Shown: piece by piece, positions 21,165 to 32,676 of the stretch
How positions within the stretch are numbered: position 1 is the first letter of the stretch
Layout: every line of letters begins with the position of its first letter
Origin: Termitomyces sp. T153
Taxonomy: Eukaryota > Basidiomycota > Agaricomycetes > Agaricales > Lyophyllaceae
Length of the DNA: 64,000 bases
Assembly (NCBI GenBank): GCA_018296165.2
Contig: JACKQL020000033.1
Location: 186,001 to 250,000 of the forward strand
Direction: 5' to 3'
Made by a program: the position numbers and the translations under genes
Notes under the pieces: generated by a model
What the model was told of the DNA's origin: nothing
Databases searched by the model: none
What the model saw: the letters and a program-made list of their open reading frames with translations, nothing else

Positions 21165-24100
21165 ATGCCATTTCTGACTGGTGCGGCGGCACGGTCGTCG
21201 CTACCACGCTGTAATGCAGCCGTACAGTCTCTAGCTGCCCGTTTGTACCATGATGAATCGTTTGGATTTCGAAAACGAAGGGAATACGTATTTCCTGACT
21301 GTAAGTAGTATGGATCACGTTTAGTATATGGATCAACTCCAAACCCAACTAGACACCAAAGAACAGCTCGAAAACCGCGCTCAGAATGCCTCACTTCTCC
21401 GGTATGTCGACTCAATGCGTACACACGGCCACCGCGCAGCACGAATCGACCCTTTGGACCTGATTCATCGCGAGGAAGTCGCAGCGCTTAACCCGCGCCG
21501 CTACGGTCTCACTGATGACTTGAAGAGGTACAACGTCAATGGGATACTGTGGACGAAGCCTGTGAGCTCTGCAGCTGCGGGGCAGGACCGGTGGACGCTT
21601 GAGGAAATTACGAGACATTTGAGGAGCGTTTATGTTAGTAGAATTGCGTATGAGGTTTGTGTTTTCAGATTATAGCATGGATATGTAGACTACTGATTCT
21701 GTATCAGTATATGCACTCGCCCTCAAAGACAGAACGACTCTGGTTCTCCCATCTCCTCGAATCAGAGTCCCTGCCATCTACCGAAGAAGCGCCCATCACG
21801 ATCATTGACTATGAAGCCAAACGACGCATCCACGAACTCCTCGCGCGCAGTGAAGTCCTCGACAACTTTCTCCAGCTCAAATTTCCAAATCTCAAACGTG
21901 TACGTCTCACTCATCCACGCACATCTGCTGCTGGCTGCAACCAAGTTTTCTTGTACAGTACGGCCTAGAAGGCGGCGAATCGATGCTCCCAGCGCTCGAC
22001 TCGCTTTTCTCGTCTGCCTCGCACGGTGGGATCCAACACGTCATCCTCGGTACATACACCTTCCCTCACTTCTACAGATACCATGTGTTTGATCTCTTCA
22101 TCATCAACAGGAATGCCCCACCGCGGCCGCCTCAACCTCCTCACCGATCTCCTTCACCTCCCCCCAGTCGCCCTCTTCAGCAAAATCAAAGGCTCCTCTG
22201 AACTCCCCGATCTCGTCGGCCACTCCGCCGCACAAGGCGACGTCCTGTCCCATCTCGTCGCGTCTCCGAAATTAGACTATGGAGCTCCGAATCCGGTCAA
22301 GGTGTCTCTTTTGCCCAATCCGTCACATCTCGGTGTGTCCTCTCTCTTCTCTCATTCATGCGATCGTCGTAGCTTATGTGAACCCACAAATAGAGGCCGT
22401 CAACCCAGTCGCGCTAGGTAAAACTCGCGCAAAGCAGTACGCACTCCTCAAGACTTCGCCTGCAGACTGCGAGCTGGGCGATAGAGTCATGTGCGTGCAG
22501 ATCCATGGCGACGCGAGTTTTACGGGCCAGGGCGTGGTTATGGAGGGTCTGGGGCTGAGTAAGTGTCGATGATCATTTTATGTTGTTGATGAGATTGGCT
22601 GAGCGGGGGGCTGCTCGTGATTGTAGGTAATTTACCGCATTTTACAAGTGGGGGCACGGTGCATCTGGTTGTCGAGTACGTTCTACATCCATGTTCATGA
22701 CGATTTGTTGATGGATTCTTGGTAGCAATAAGTATGCTCTGAGCCCAACCACGTAAAAAAATCTTCCATCTAATTCTTGCACAGCATTGGATACACGACT
22801 CCCGCATCTGGCGCGCGCTCCTCACTCTACTGTTCTGATATTGGAAAGATGATTAACACCCCTGTGTTGCATGTTAATGGGGATTATCCCGAAGGCACGT
22901 TCCTTCTCTCTCTGTCTCTGCATCTATGCCTTGGGGTTGATACTCATGCCACGGGGTAAACTAGATGTCGTGCGCGCGATGGATATTGCGTTCCGGTATA
23001 GAAAGTATTTCCGTAAAGTGAGTGAGTTTTATGTTTTGTGTAGAATGGGATCCTGAAGAACTTGCGAAGGACATTATCGTTGATTTGCTTGTTTATCGAC
23101 GATGGTGAGTTTTTTTTCAGTCCTCGTATCCCTTTGAACGCTCTTGAATCATTCTCGATTAACAGGGGGTACGTACGTGGTTATCTGTCGTGTTACATGT
23201 ACTGACAAATTTGGGATAGACACAACGAGCTCGATCTTCCGAGTATCACCCAACCACTCATGTACTCACAGATCAGTAAGCGTCGTTCCGTTCCTCAGCT
23301 CTATGAAGAGAAACTCAAGGTCTGTCCCCCCTCCTCACTCTGCCAACCTACTCACAAAACTCAAAACCACCAGACTGAAGACATCCTCAACGACGAAACC
23401 ATTCACACCATCCGCGGTATACACAAAGCGCACCTCGAAGCACAGCTCGCGCTCGTGCCGACGTACAAACCTGATGCGTCAGCCCTTCTCCAAGACCGGT
23501 GGGCGGGGATGGTGTGGCCTGGTAGTGAGCGGGCCCTGAGCGAGCCGGAGACGGGGGTTGGAGAGGAGATGTTGAGGAGAGTCGGGACGGCGAGTGTTCA
23601 TGTCCCCGAGGGGTTTGTGAGTGTTCTGTTCTTATTTTGATTGGAAAGGGGGTAGGGAAATGAACCGGGAACTGATGACGTATGTAGGAGGTCCATTCGA
23701 AATTGGAGAGGCATATTAGGAATCGGGTTAGGAGTTTAGAGAGTGGGAGTGGGATTGATTGGGCTACGGCTGAGGTGCGTTTCATTTCGTTTCAACGTCC
23801 GATGTACTCACGTTTTCGCCATTCACATCGTGCAGGCCTTGGCTTTCGGCTCGCTCATGCACGAAGGATGCGACGTGCGGATCTCCGGACAGGATGTGGG
23901 TAGGGGGACGTTCAGCCAACGGCACGCGATGCTGGTCGATCAGCGCACGGAGGGTGTGACGGTGCCGCTCAATGAGGCACTTGGGACAGAGGGGAAGTTG
24001 GAGTTGGCGAATAGTGTGTTGTTTTCTTTTCTTTTTCTGGATTTTTGAGGTGTTGATGGATGGTAATGTAGGTTCCTTGAGCGAGATGGCTGTTCTTGGA

Positions 24101-25308
24101 GTGCGTGTGTTTCCAGGCTGTCTGACGATAGAAGTGCTTATGGTGCATGGTGTTTGGCCAGTTTGAGTATGGAGCGAGCTGGGAACGGCCGAACCTTTTG
24201 CCGATTTGGGAAGCTCAGGTGCGTATGAGCGCGATCACGTCTTCGTGATTGACCCATGCTGACTGCCCTTTTGCGCGGCTAGTTCGGCGACTTTTTCAAT
24301 GGTGCTCAGGTCGGTGGTAGGGTTGAACTCTCGGTGTATGATGTGTTGATGGTTGGTTCATCATAATGAAGGTTATTATTGATACATATGTGGTTTCTGC
24401 TGAAGGTGGGGTTGTTATTTTTATAAACTTAGAAAGGCTGGTTGATCTGATCTTTTAACTCTACATAGCGAAATGGCTTAAACAAAGTGGTATTGTGATG
24501 CTCCTTCCACACGGACTTGATGGTGCTGGACCGGAACATTCTTCTTCTCGTATTGAACGCATGTTACAGGTACGCCGTAGTATGTTATATGAACCCGACA
24601 TATCTTATGCCTCCCCGCACTAGCTGTCTGATGACCCCTACGTTCCCACTACGGACGATAAACCTGCCAACGTCAATATCCATGTAGTCTTTCCTACAAC
24701 GCCAGCGCAGTACTTCCATCTTCTGAGGAGACAGATTAAGCGCAATTTCCGCAAGCCTCTCATTGTTGCCGGACCAAAAGCACTGCTTCGGTTATCCGTG
24801 CGTCATCATCCTTACATATACTTTTGGATTCTCTGACGGTCTTCACTAGGCTGCATCCTCCTCTTTATCCGACCTCAGCGAAGGAACACGCTTCCAGCCC
24901 GTCCTCGACGATCCAATCGCAGACCCAAGCCAAGTCAAGCGCGTCGTACTCCTCTCCGGCAAAATCTACTACGACCTCATTAAGCACCGCGAGACCTTCG
25001 ACCTCAACGACGTCGTCGCGTTCATCCGCCTCGAAGAACTCTCGCCGTTCCCATTCAAGCAACTTGCGGGCACGCTGAGACGGTACACACGGGCTGAGGA
25101 GATTGTGTACCTGCAGGAGGAGCCGAGGAATCAGGGTGCGTATACGCATGTGATGTGTAGGATTCGGCCTGTGTTCGAGGAGATTGGGTATCGGGGTGTG
25201 CTGGGGTATTGTGGGAGGAGGGAGAGCGCGCTGCCTGCGCCTGGGATTGGGAAGCTGTATAGTATCCAACAGAAGGCCGTGGTTGATGCTGCGTTTGAGG
25301 GGCTGTGA
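21165..25308 (+). CDS. DHTKD1-like: Mitochondrial 2-oxoacid dehydrogenase E1, DHTKD1-like
   Basis: This is a thiamine-diphosphate E1 subunit of the 2-oxoglutarate/2-oxoadipate dehydrogenase family, decarboxylating the 2-oxoacid and passing the acyl group to the E2 lipoyl arm. My model has 23 exons totalling 2853 nt (950 aa); human DHTKD1 is about 919 aa. The ATG at 21165 follows an in-frame TGA and opens an Arg/Ala-rich, acid-free N-terminus, fitting mitochondrial import. Landmarks are [28 protein letters not shown] (His244), GDASF (Asp354), DNNIGYTT (Asn387), NGDYPE, YRRWGHNE, and the C-terminal EEPRNQGA. Exon 8 is 6 nt (22726-22731) and exon 12 is 3 nt (23166-23168). Introns are 50-71 nt, one of them GC-AG (22895-22964). 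DHTKD1 proteins prefer 2-oxoadipate; here substrate is inferred. Confidence 0.93.
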
Positions 25309-25391
25309 GGGGTTCGTTAATCATTAATTCACATAGTTTGTGATTCAATTAGGAGCTCGACATGTTACCGTTGCGTATTAAAATGTATAAG

Positions 25392-25478
25392 CCGACCTTA
25401 GCTCAGTTGGTAGAGCGTGAGACTGTAATGGATACTTGTTATATCTCAATGTCGCCTGTTCGATCCAGGCAGGTCGGA
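25392..25478 (+). tRNA. tRNA-Tyr (GTA) with 14-nt intron
   Basis: The acceptor stem CCGACCT pairs with AGGTCGG, the D arm is GCTC/GAGC, the anticodon stem TGAGA/TCTCA and the T arm GCCTG/CAGGC with loop TTCGATC. The anticodon GTA is at 25425-25427. The bases TGGATACTTGTTAT at 25429-25442, one base 3' of the anticodon, are the intron, in the canonical position for nuclear tRNA-Tyr. A-box and B-box sequences are intact. A short T run near 25507 may terminate transcription. The gene lies 84 bp after the E1 gene. Confidence 0.92.
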
Positions 25479-25542
25479 TAGTATAATGTGTTGTTGTTTA
25501 ATGCAATATTTTGTTTTCTCACTTGAGTCTCTGTGTTTGGAA

Positions 25543-25945
25543 CTTCACGTGGCTCGCCACACTCTCACTTTTCAACCTCAATCTTTCCACCCTTGCATGT
25601 CAAATCGTGTAGACTCAACCACTCACAATAACAGTCAGGCATGTATTGTTATAATGGTGTCTATCCATCGGAACCAGGTTGGGCTTCATGGAGCTCGCCA
25701 CACTATGGGATTCTGATTCACTCTTTCTATCCCTGCATGCCAAACAGCGCAGACTCACAAACAACTCGCAATAAGGATAAGGCATGAACTATAATGGTAT
25801 CCGACCATCGGAATAGGGGATCTATATCCGGGCTTCTCATGACTCGCCGCACTCTTTCTACTCCTGCATGCCAAACGTTGCAGACTTGCAACCACTCACA
25901 ATAAGAATAAAGCGTGAATTATAATGGTTTCTGTTCAGGCCGAAT
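25543..25945 (+). repeat. Three imperfect tandem repeats of about 140-150 bp
   Basis: Units start at CTTC near 25543, 25684 and 25833. Each carries the landmarks GCTCGCCACACT or GACTCGCCGCACT, TGCATG(C/T)CAAA, ACTC(A/G)CAATAA and ATAATGGT in the same order. The third unit runs into the start codon of the next gene, and the first two contain the same ATAATGG context. Unit lengths differ slightly through small indels. Confidence 0.7.
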
Positions 25946-27664
25946 CGAGAATAAAATCACCTTTAGATCCTTGTATACACGGTTGTCAGGCAGGTCCGCT
26001 GGCTATTGTCCCTCTGTGTAAAGAATGGATGAACTGGGCTGGAAGGAACAATGAATCGAGGTACAAACGCATTCTAGTTTCTCATAAGATGCGAACAATC
26101 GCCGTTGATTGTAATACTATTCTTTTCATGGCCATTTCGACAATTACAATCACTCCGGACGCAGATGCTGAGGTACAGGTGTCCGGAGTCCTGGCCATCC
26201 CTATTTTCACATGCTCGAATAGTTTTCCTATAAAAACACCAGTGAAGAAAGCAGCTCTCGAGTGTTTCGCCAACCTTCACACTGATTACTGCAATATTTT
26301 CACGGAGGCGCCTCGAGTCGAGGACATATCTCTTTGTGTCAACTCAGGGACAGATATTCCAACGTTTACTCGATCTAAGTCTTTGCGTGGCGCAGGTTCG
26401 AATTCGACTACCTTGGGTGACGTCAGGCTACCGGACGAGCCCAACTCAATCACCTTCTTGTACCATCTGAACGCTGATACCTATGATTCTCATATTAATA
26501 ATATGGGAATTGAGATCATCAAATTGAGGCAGCACAACCTTGTTCTGTCTGAGGAGCTCGACATGCCATCCCCGCCTCCACCCAGCAAATTTTCCAGGAA
26601 GAAATCGAAGAAGAATGGTATTTATGTGGCTTGCATGTTTATTCTCATGTTTCTGACATCCTTGACTGACAGATTCTGTAGCTCAAGGCAAAGTTGGAGA
26701 GCCATCGATCAAGCAACCCACAAATTCCTCTGTAATCAAACCTAGGAATTATATTGTAGCTGATATTTTTGCAGACATCCAATTGTTCTCAGATTGGAGA
26801 GCTGAATTTCATTCTCTGAAAGCGGAAATTCGTTCTGTAAAAAACGATAATTGTGTTTTGTTAAGGAAGGTAGAAAGTTTGGAAAACGTGTGTTCCAACA
26901 TACTTCCTCGGCTTGATTTCATTCACAATATTTCACAGGCAAATTGTCATTTGCTACGCAAGGTACAAAATTTGGAAGATGTGCGTGACATCATTCTTCC
27001 ATTGGCTCAACTCAATTTACCTGTTCTATTGCTGCGTCGTTCGACAGGAAAATCAACATTTGAAGGATGAGATCAGTACCTTGAAAGATGACAATTCCGC
27101 TTTGTCGAATAAGGTGGAAACCTTGGAAAAAGTGTGTTCCAGCATACTTTATTGGATCCGATCTCGTTTACATGTCATCTATTTAACAGGAGAATTGTGA
27201 TTTGAGGGAGGAAACTCGTGCCCAGAGGGACAGAATAGAACAAGTGGAAAAGGTGCGGTCTAGTAGGCAATTGAACTTGTTCTTCTCATTCATCATGAAA
27301 ACAGACCATTCATCCTCTGAACCGACGTATCACCCTCGACAAAGCGCGTGAAAAACTGCTTCAAGAGCTCTCGCTCAACCAATCCGACTATCCAAAACCA
27401 GCCGATCTCCTCGAAGTTGTTAAAAAAAACATCAAAGCTAAAGCCACCAACGATCCCATGGCCAAGCTCCCTGATGACGCCCTCAAGATGATTTTTCGTT
27501 CTAACTCGATCCGAGATGCGGGCAACGTGGCGGCACACGAGGCGTCTGAGGAGGAGCTTGGTGTTGCTGTTCTAAGCTACGACTTGACGGAGAAGCAGCG
27601 GACATTGTTGGAGGCGATCTATGAATATGCGTTTGGGAAGAAGCCAGTCCTGCAGTCTAATTAA
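25924..27664 (+). CDS. Coiled-coil protein with heptad-sized exons
   Basis: I recognise no named family. The model has six exons: 25924-26617, 26682-26887, 26939-26980, 27048-27131, 27190-27252 and 27305-27664, giving 482 aa with introns of 51-67 nt. Residues 1-231 have no domain I can name. Residues about 270-365 form a coiled coil built on a 14-residue module (DNCVLLRKVESLEN, ANCHLLRKVQNLED, DNSALSNKVETLEK). Exons 3, 4 and 5 are exactly 14, 28 and 21 codons, all bounded by phase-0 introns, so each adds whole heptads. The C-terminal 120 residues are a conserved-looking domain with RDAGNVAAHEA, resembling the RxxGNxAAH motif of DUF4145-like domains. The start lies in the last unit of the upstream tandem array. 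Confidence 0.7.
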
Positions 27665-28640
27665 CGCAACGGTACATGAGGAGCCTCAAGTGATTTCGGT
27701 GCTGTTGTTTTATGTTTCAAGTCGGAGTAGTACGGGGTGCCACGGTGGTACCACACCATCTAGTTTCATTAAAGTTGATTGATATGTACATAATTTTGTG
27801 CATATAAACTGTAGATTGAGAAATCTCTGAGGGCCTTTGTACATATCTTCTTGCTCTTCATGTTTCAACAGCCCAATCTCGGGACCAACCAGATCCGACA
27901 CACCACATCGATGTCAATTGGCGGAATTGGCGACACATATTGGCAAAGTGCGACATTATGTGTCACACTTTGCCCATATGACATTTAGGAAGAAAACCGT
28001 CTAGAGGGGACTGGGCAGGGGTTTTGGCTAGGGTAATTAGTTAGGGTTTTTGGTTGAAGCCATCGGTCAGGGCTTTGGTTAGGGTGTAGTTAGAGCTTAG
28101 GGTGAGAGACAGGTAACGTATTGCCCGTGTCACGCATTATGCTTTCATGAAAGATGTGGATTGAGGAAGGTTGCCGAGAAGTGACATATCCTCGTTCAAT
28201 CTCCAGCCGATAATTTTCTGCAACCGATCCCCACCTACTCATTTGAGATTTATTTATGGAAGAGTACGAACTCGAGTGAAATCTGTTGATTCTTGAGTTT
28301 ATTACAATGAAGTCACTGGAGAGGACTTGCTTCGGCGCTCCATTGCATCAACATTGAGCCACGTGACTATGGCAAAAGCCGATATACGATCCGTTTTATC
28401 CTAGTAGCTTTCACAAATACAAGACCGTTCACCTGGACGTTATGGGTACGAGATTCGTTTGTCTAGCTTGTGGCTTGGCGACCGTCGTTGTTCAGGGGTT
28501 CGGTTTCCTTTCTTTTTTTCCAAGTCCGAAACAGTTCTTTTTCCGATGATAATGTCCTTTGTTCCAAATGCATTTATTCGAGATGTAAGTCTTTATATAC
28601 GAAGAAAGTTCATTCCAACAGACTGAACAGAGCTACACCC
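27665..28640. other. Intergenic region with an inverted repeat and TTAGGG-like tract
   Basis: No gene was seen. It holds an imperfect inverted repeat at 27936-27980 (20-bp arms, 18 paired, loop TTATG; arm core GGCAAAGTG/CACTTTGCC) and a degenerate tract at about 28010-28112 with several GGTTAGGG/TTAGGG-like words. The F-box gene starts at 28645. Confidence 0.5.
27936..27980. repeat. Inverted repeat, about 20-bp arms
   Basis: The left arm 27936-27955 and right arm 27961-27980 pair at 18 of 20 positions around a 5-base loop. It could be a hairpin or the remains of a small inverted-repeat element. No target duplication was identified. Confidence 0.5.
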
Positions 28641-28644
28641 TAAG

Positions 28645-30284
28645 ATGACTTCGGAAATCGTACGAATTTCTTTTCTCCTCAAATACTTCTATCTTATCGA
28701 TCATTTTCGCAGGAGACCCGATACCGTGCAATACTTGAGACGCTATTATCTGCAATCGCTAGTTTTAATCCTCTAAACGGAGCCAAGTTATTTCTCTTCA
28801 ACCTCGCGACTCCTCTTGAACAAGCATTTATTGCACCCATTAATCGTCTTCCGCCTGAGGTCCTCACCCACATTTTCTTTTGCAGCCTTGAGAACAACGC
28901 GTATGATTTGGGAACGAAAGGCCCACCAGTCTTTCGAAGATTCCCCAAGATATCAATATCTCCTGGTGGATCATCTGACCCAATGGTACTTGCTCAAGTA
29001 TGCATGCTATGGAGAGCAATCGCCTTATCGACACCGTTACTATGGAGCCAATTCTCCATTTACTGCTCTCGAAAGCAGCAGATTATACCCATTCTCAAGG
29101 CATGGCTTGAACGATCAAGTGATCTCCCTCTCACTTTCACATTTTTTGAATCATTGGACGGGTTACTAGCAAAGCAAAGAGGCCCTCACCACCCTACGTA
29201 TGGAGACCCTTACCAGCCTGCGTACAATCCTTTGACTACCGAGGTTGTGAGCCTTCTTCTTGAACACTCTCATCGTTGGAAATCGGTCGACTTTCGTTTC
29301 TCGCGTCAACTCTCGCATGTCCTGATTAACATGCCCGAAGGCCGCCTCCCTATCTTGGAATCCGCTTCGATCGAGAGTCGAGACGCCGTTACCTTGCCGT
29401 GCCCCCCGCGAGACGGGCTTCCGCAACTGGAGAAAGTATGGAAAACCATGTATTCCTCTCCAAGATTCACATCCGGGAAATGGGAGATCGATTACCTGGA
29501 GGCTACTCCGAGTCTTCTGATCTTGCCATGGTCTCGTCTTACCACCGCGGACTTATCAATGACGATCAAGAACCTTTTCAAAGTCCTTCGTGAATGCCAA
29601 AACCTCACGACTCTCCGTTTTGTAGATCCATACGCTGTATGTCATCACGAACACCTCAACTGGATGCTCAAGCAAGCGACAGGGCTTCCGCTTACGCACA
29701 AGCCTAACCTTCCAGATTTGCCCGTCACTCTCCCTTTCCTCCAGAAGCTACATCTCACCACGGAAGAATCTGCCGATACGATGTTCCAGAAGCTCACTTT
29801 GCCAGCGCTGACATCGCTATCCATTAAGCAAAACTGGGCCTGGAAGTCAGAACCCGATCCTACGGAATTTTTGGAGTTCTTGAACAGATCTGGTTGTCAG
29901 CTGGAAAAATACTTTTACAACATTTCGGGAGCACCCATCAGCGAGAAGGTACTTGTAGCAATACTGGAGTCGCCATCGATGTCGTCCGTTACTAGCCTTC
30001 AAATTGATCCTCCGATGACTGACAAGTTATTTTCCCTCCTTACCCGTGTTGGAGAACGCACTGCGGTTCTGCCACGACTTGAGCGGCTGACCCTTGGTCG
30101 TTGCAAGAACCTTCCGGGCTCGCTCATTGGGATGGCACAATCTCGTGTGGTTAAGACAAGTGACCTTGTAACACTTCGTGACCTTTATATACATCGCTGG
30201 GATTTTCATGAACTTGACGTGGAGGGGTTCAAGAGATTGGCAGAACAGGGAATGTTGTTGGATGTTCCAAGTACAACCGATTAG
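28645..30284 (+). CDS. F-box protein with leucine-rich C-terminal region
   Basis: It is probably a substrate-recognition subunit of an SCF ubiquitin ligase, as inferred from the F-box. The model has a 15-nt first exon (28645-28659), an intron of 53 nt (28660-28712, GTACGA...CGCAG) and one long exon, giving about 528 aa. The F-box begins INRLPPEVLTHIFF and continues to VLAQVCMLWRAIALSTPLLW, which is the usual Agaricomycete arrangement. Downstream, repeated Leu-containing segments (LPFLQKLHLTTEES, LPALTSLSI, LPRLERLTLGRC) look like irregular leucine-rich repeats. CpG use is normal. The first exon is the least certain part; without it the frame still starts at an in-frame codon later. Confidence 0.8.
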
Positions 30285-32267
30285 ATGCTTGTATTGAATA
30301 CTTGCCATAATGTATCTTTGATTCAGTGTTTGAGCTCTTGTCTGCGTAGTCAAAGATGGATACTGGGTGTTAAAATTGAGTGTGTTGTAGGCATCATCCG
30401 ACGTGCGTGGGCATAGTCTACAAAAAAGACTGCAGGAAAAAGCCTCAAGACCATCAAAGACAGGTGAAAAACAAAAGTAAGGTGATGATGGTTTTACCGC
30501 TCCTTGGCTTCCTTTCGATGAAAGTGAACATTTACCCAATGGTGAAAATAGAGATGATCCTGCTCTTGAGGTATAGATACAAGATTTACAGTCTAGTAAA
30601 TACTAATATTTCATGATTATCAAGGGATTTTTAGTCAAGCTTCAGGACTCATTTAATGAAGACTATGATAGTGACATGTTCATGTATACCCCTGAGCAAT
30701 GTTGTCATATCCATATTGTTATATGTCCTCATTGACTATCTGAGTCAGGACACAGTCCTATATTGTGAGAAGACACATTAAGTACTATGCTTGTATGTGT
30801 GTAATATTTGTACTCACCTTCAGTCTCTGTGCCAATCAACTGAGGGTGTTTGTGTAATGTGTGAGTATGTATATGTGTTGTGGCTCCTACTTCATCACAT
30901 ATTTCCTTGTGATTTAGACATGCTGGCACATTTACCACAGTTGTTCTCCCCCATTTCGCAGACATTGAGGTGGTAAGTGTCATTTACTTTGATATTCTGA
31001 TGTCAGTAGATTTTGTTGCTGCCTTACAGGTCTAACTAACAATACAGTTTCTCTCTTATTCAGCAGACACTGAGGTGATAGATCTTATTGCAAGCTTACA
31101 ACCTCCTCTCACTCAGGTATATGTAGCTTAGCACTGTGACTTCAGCATTGATGGACAACAGTCAAAATTCTTAGTCAATCTGGGGTATTCAACTAGTAAT
31201 TCAATCAGTATTTGTTACTATCATCATCAATTCACAGCTCAGCATAACCCTAATCATTCTCAGGATCTTCTATATTGTCTTCCTCATCCTTATGGCCTAA
31301 TTTATCATCCAGATCATTGTCACTGTCCTTCCATATATCATCAAGGTTGTTCTCAGACTCATCACTGTCCAATTCTTGGTGTCATTCATGCATTGGGTTC
31401 TCATAGTGATAGTTTTCTTCTTCATCTTTTGATGTTGCTTCTCTATTTTCAATCCCTTGGTCATCACCTTCTTCATCAAGCTCATCTGGATTGTTATCAA
31501 GTTCCATGGCAACTTTGTTGTTTGTAATGGAGTGTTTTGGTCAGTTTTGTGTTGGTCAGATAAGAAAGTGTTGGTTGCTTCACAGGTACTCTTAAAAGCA
31601 CATCATCATATCTCACTCAACAAATCTAGAATTTATTTTCAGTTGAATATGTGTATATATATATATATATATATAACAAAATGCAAGGTTTACATGGCAA
31701 CATTGTGGAAATCATAGTCTTTTTTGTTTTTAGCAGCTCAAGCACTAGTGCTGAGAGGAAAAAGCTCAGAAAGACAATATTCTTACTAAGCACTGATTTC
31801 TGTCATTTCCTATGTTTTGGGCAACTTCCAGATTTTCTGGTTTCTATGTGATGCAATGGTCACATGACTTTGTCACATGTGACCTTAGACTCTCAGCCCA
31901 TTGGACAACTTTCCCTTTATGACAACTAGCAACCTCTAGCAACCTCTTAGTAAAGTGGCTAATATATTTCTTCTCTTGGTATTATTGACATGGTTTTCTT
32001 ATTACTTGATTTAGTTTTTATTACTTACTACATGACCACCTAGTAAACAGCATACTGACTGTCATTTCAGATGTTGACTTTAGTTATATTCTGAGTTACT
32101 TACTTTCACATGGCATTCCTCCTGACTTGCCTAGGTTGCTGTTGCATAGTTCTCTATTGCTTACTGACCTTGTCTCCTTCTGGTTTCATTACTTTACTTA
32201 CTATTAATACTGTCATGTTTTCTATACAACCATCAAATAATTGTACCTTGTTATAGCCCTAGACTTC
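30285..32267. other. CpG-depleted relic sequence, no gene recognised
   Basis: CpG falls sharply after about 30530. A possible coding trace near 30480-30560 (plus strand, GFTAPWLPFDESEH) and an Asp/Glu-rich minus-strand trace at about 31510-31270 suggest remains of a DNA transposon, but nothing can be named. A (TA)n tract lies at 31654-31675. Near 31862-31885 GTCACATG words form a short palindrome. Sequence to 32267 is the target of gypsy G3. Confidence 0.4.
31654..31675. repeat. (TA)n microsatellite
   Basis: This is an uninterrupted TA run of about 22 bases in AT-rich relic DNA. Confidence 0.8.
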
Positions 32268-32676
32268 TGTAAGAGTGACCTCTGGAGGCTGTGGCTCAAT
32301 CACACAACTGGCAGAGGGAGATCCAAAGCCTATTTAGCATCTACAAGAAGTTCTCGAGTTCTAGCTACTCACCTGGCAGAGGGAGATCCAAAGAGAACAG
32401 GTCTAAGGATTTTCAATGCCAGTGTTTAGAAAATCTACTCTAGAGCTTCTGGAAGGAACACTCAACAACAACCAAATCCAGAATCCAACCCAAAAACAGT
32501 AATCCATTGTAAATGGCCTTGATCTTCAGACTTGCAGCATGTGACTACATACAAATATAACCAAAGGATAGCCCTTGGTTGAAAGTACTTGTAACTCAAA
32601 GATGGAAAGACTACAATGAGTGGCAAGCTGAGAATAAAGGAAACAATCCAGGGGTCTGGCACAGTGGTCCCTGACA
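32268..32676 (-). repeat. G3 3' LTR, 409 bp
   Basis: In plus orientation it runs TGTAAGAGTGACCTC...GTCCCTGACA, ending 5 bp from a G-rich purine tract on the minus strand. The word CTGGCAGAGGGAGATCCAAAG occurs twice, near 32320 and 32380, as in the sister LTRs (there as its complement). Confidence 0.8.

Noticed and set aside
21301..21324. A 24-nt intron in the E1 gene (GTAAGT to TTTAG)
   Set aside because: It is too short, and the 52-nt choice ending at 21352 restores the [12 protein letters not shown] reading.
21038..21442. A 134-codon minus-strand frame
   Set aside because: It is antisense to exons 1-2 of the E1 gene and has no independent support.
24865..25348. Long minus-strand and alternative plus-strand frames at the end of the E1 gene
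   Set aside because: They are shadows of the last E1 exon (24850-25308), whose own frame matches the family.
28010..28112. A true telomere or chromosome end
   Set aside because: The TTAGGG words are scattered and degenerate, and coding genes lie on both sides.
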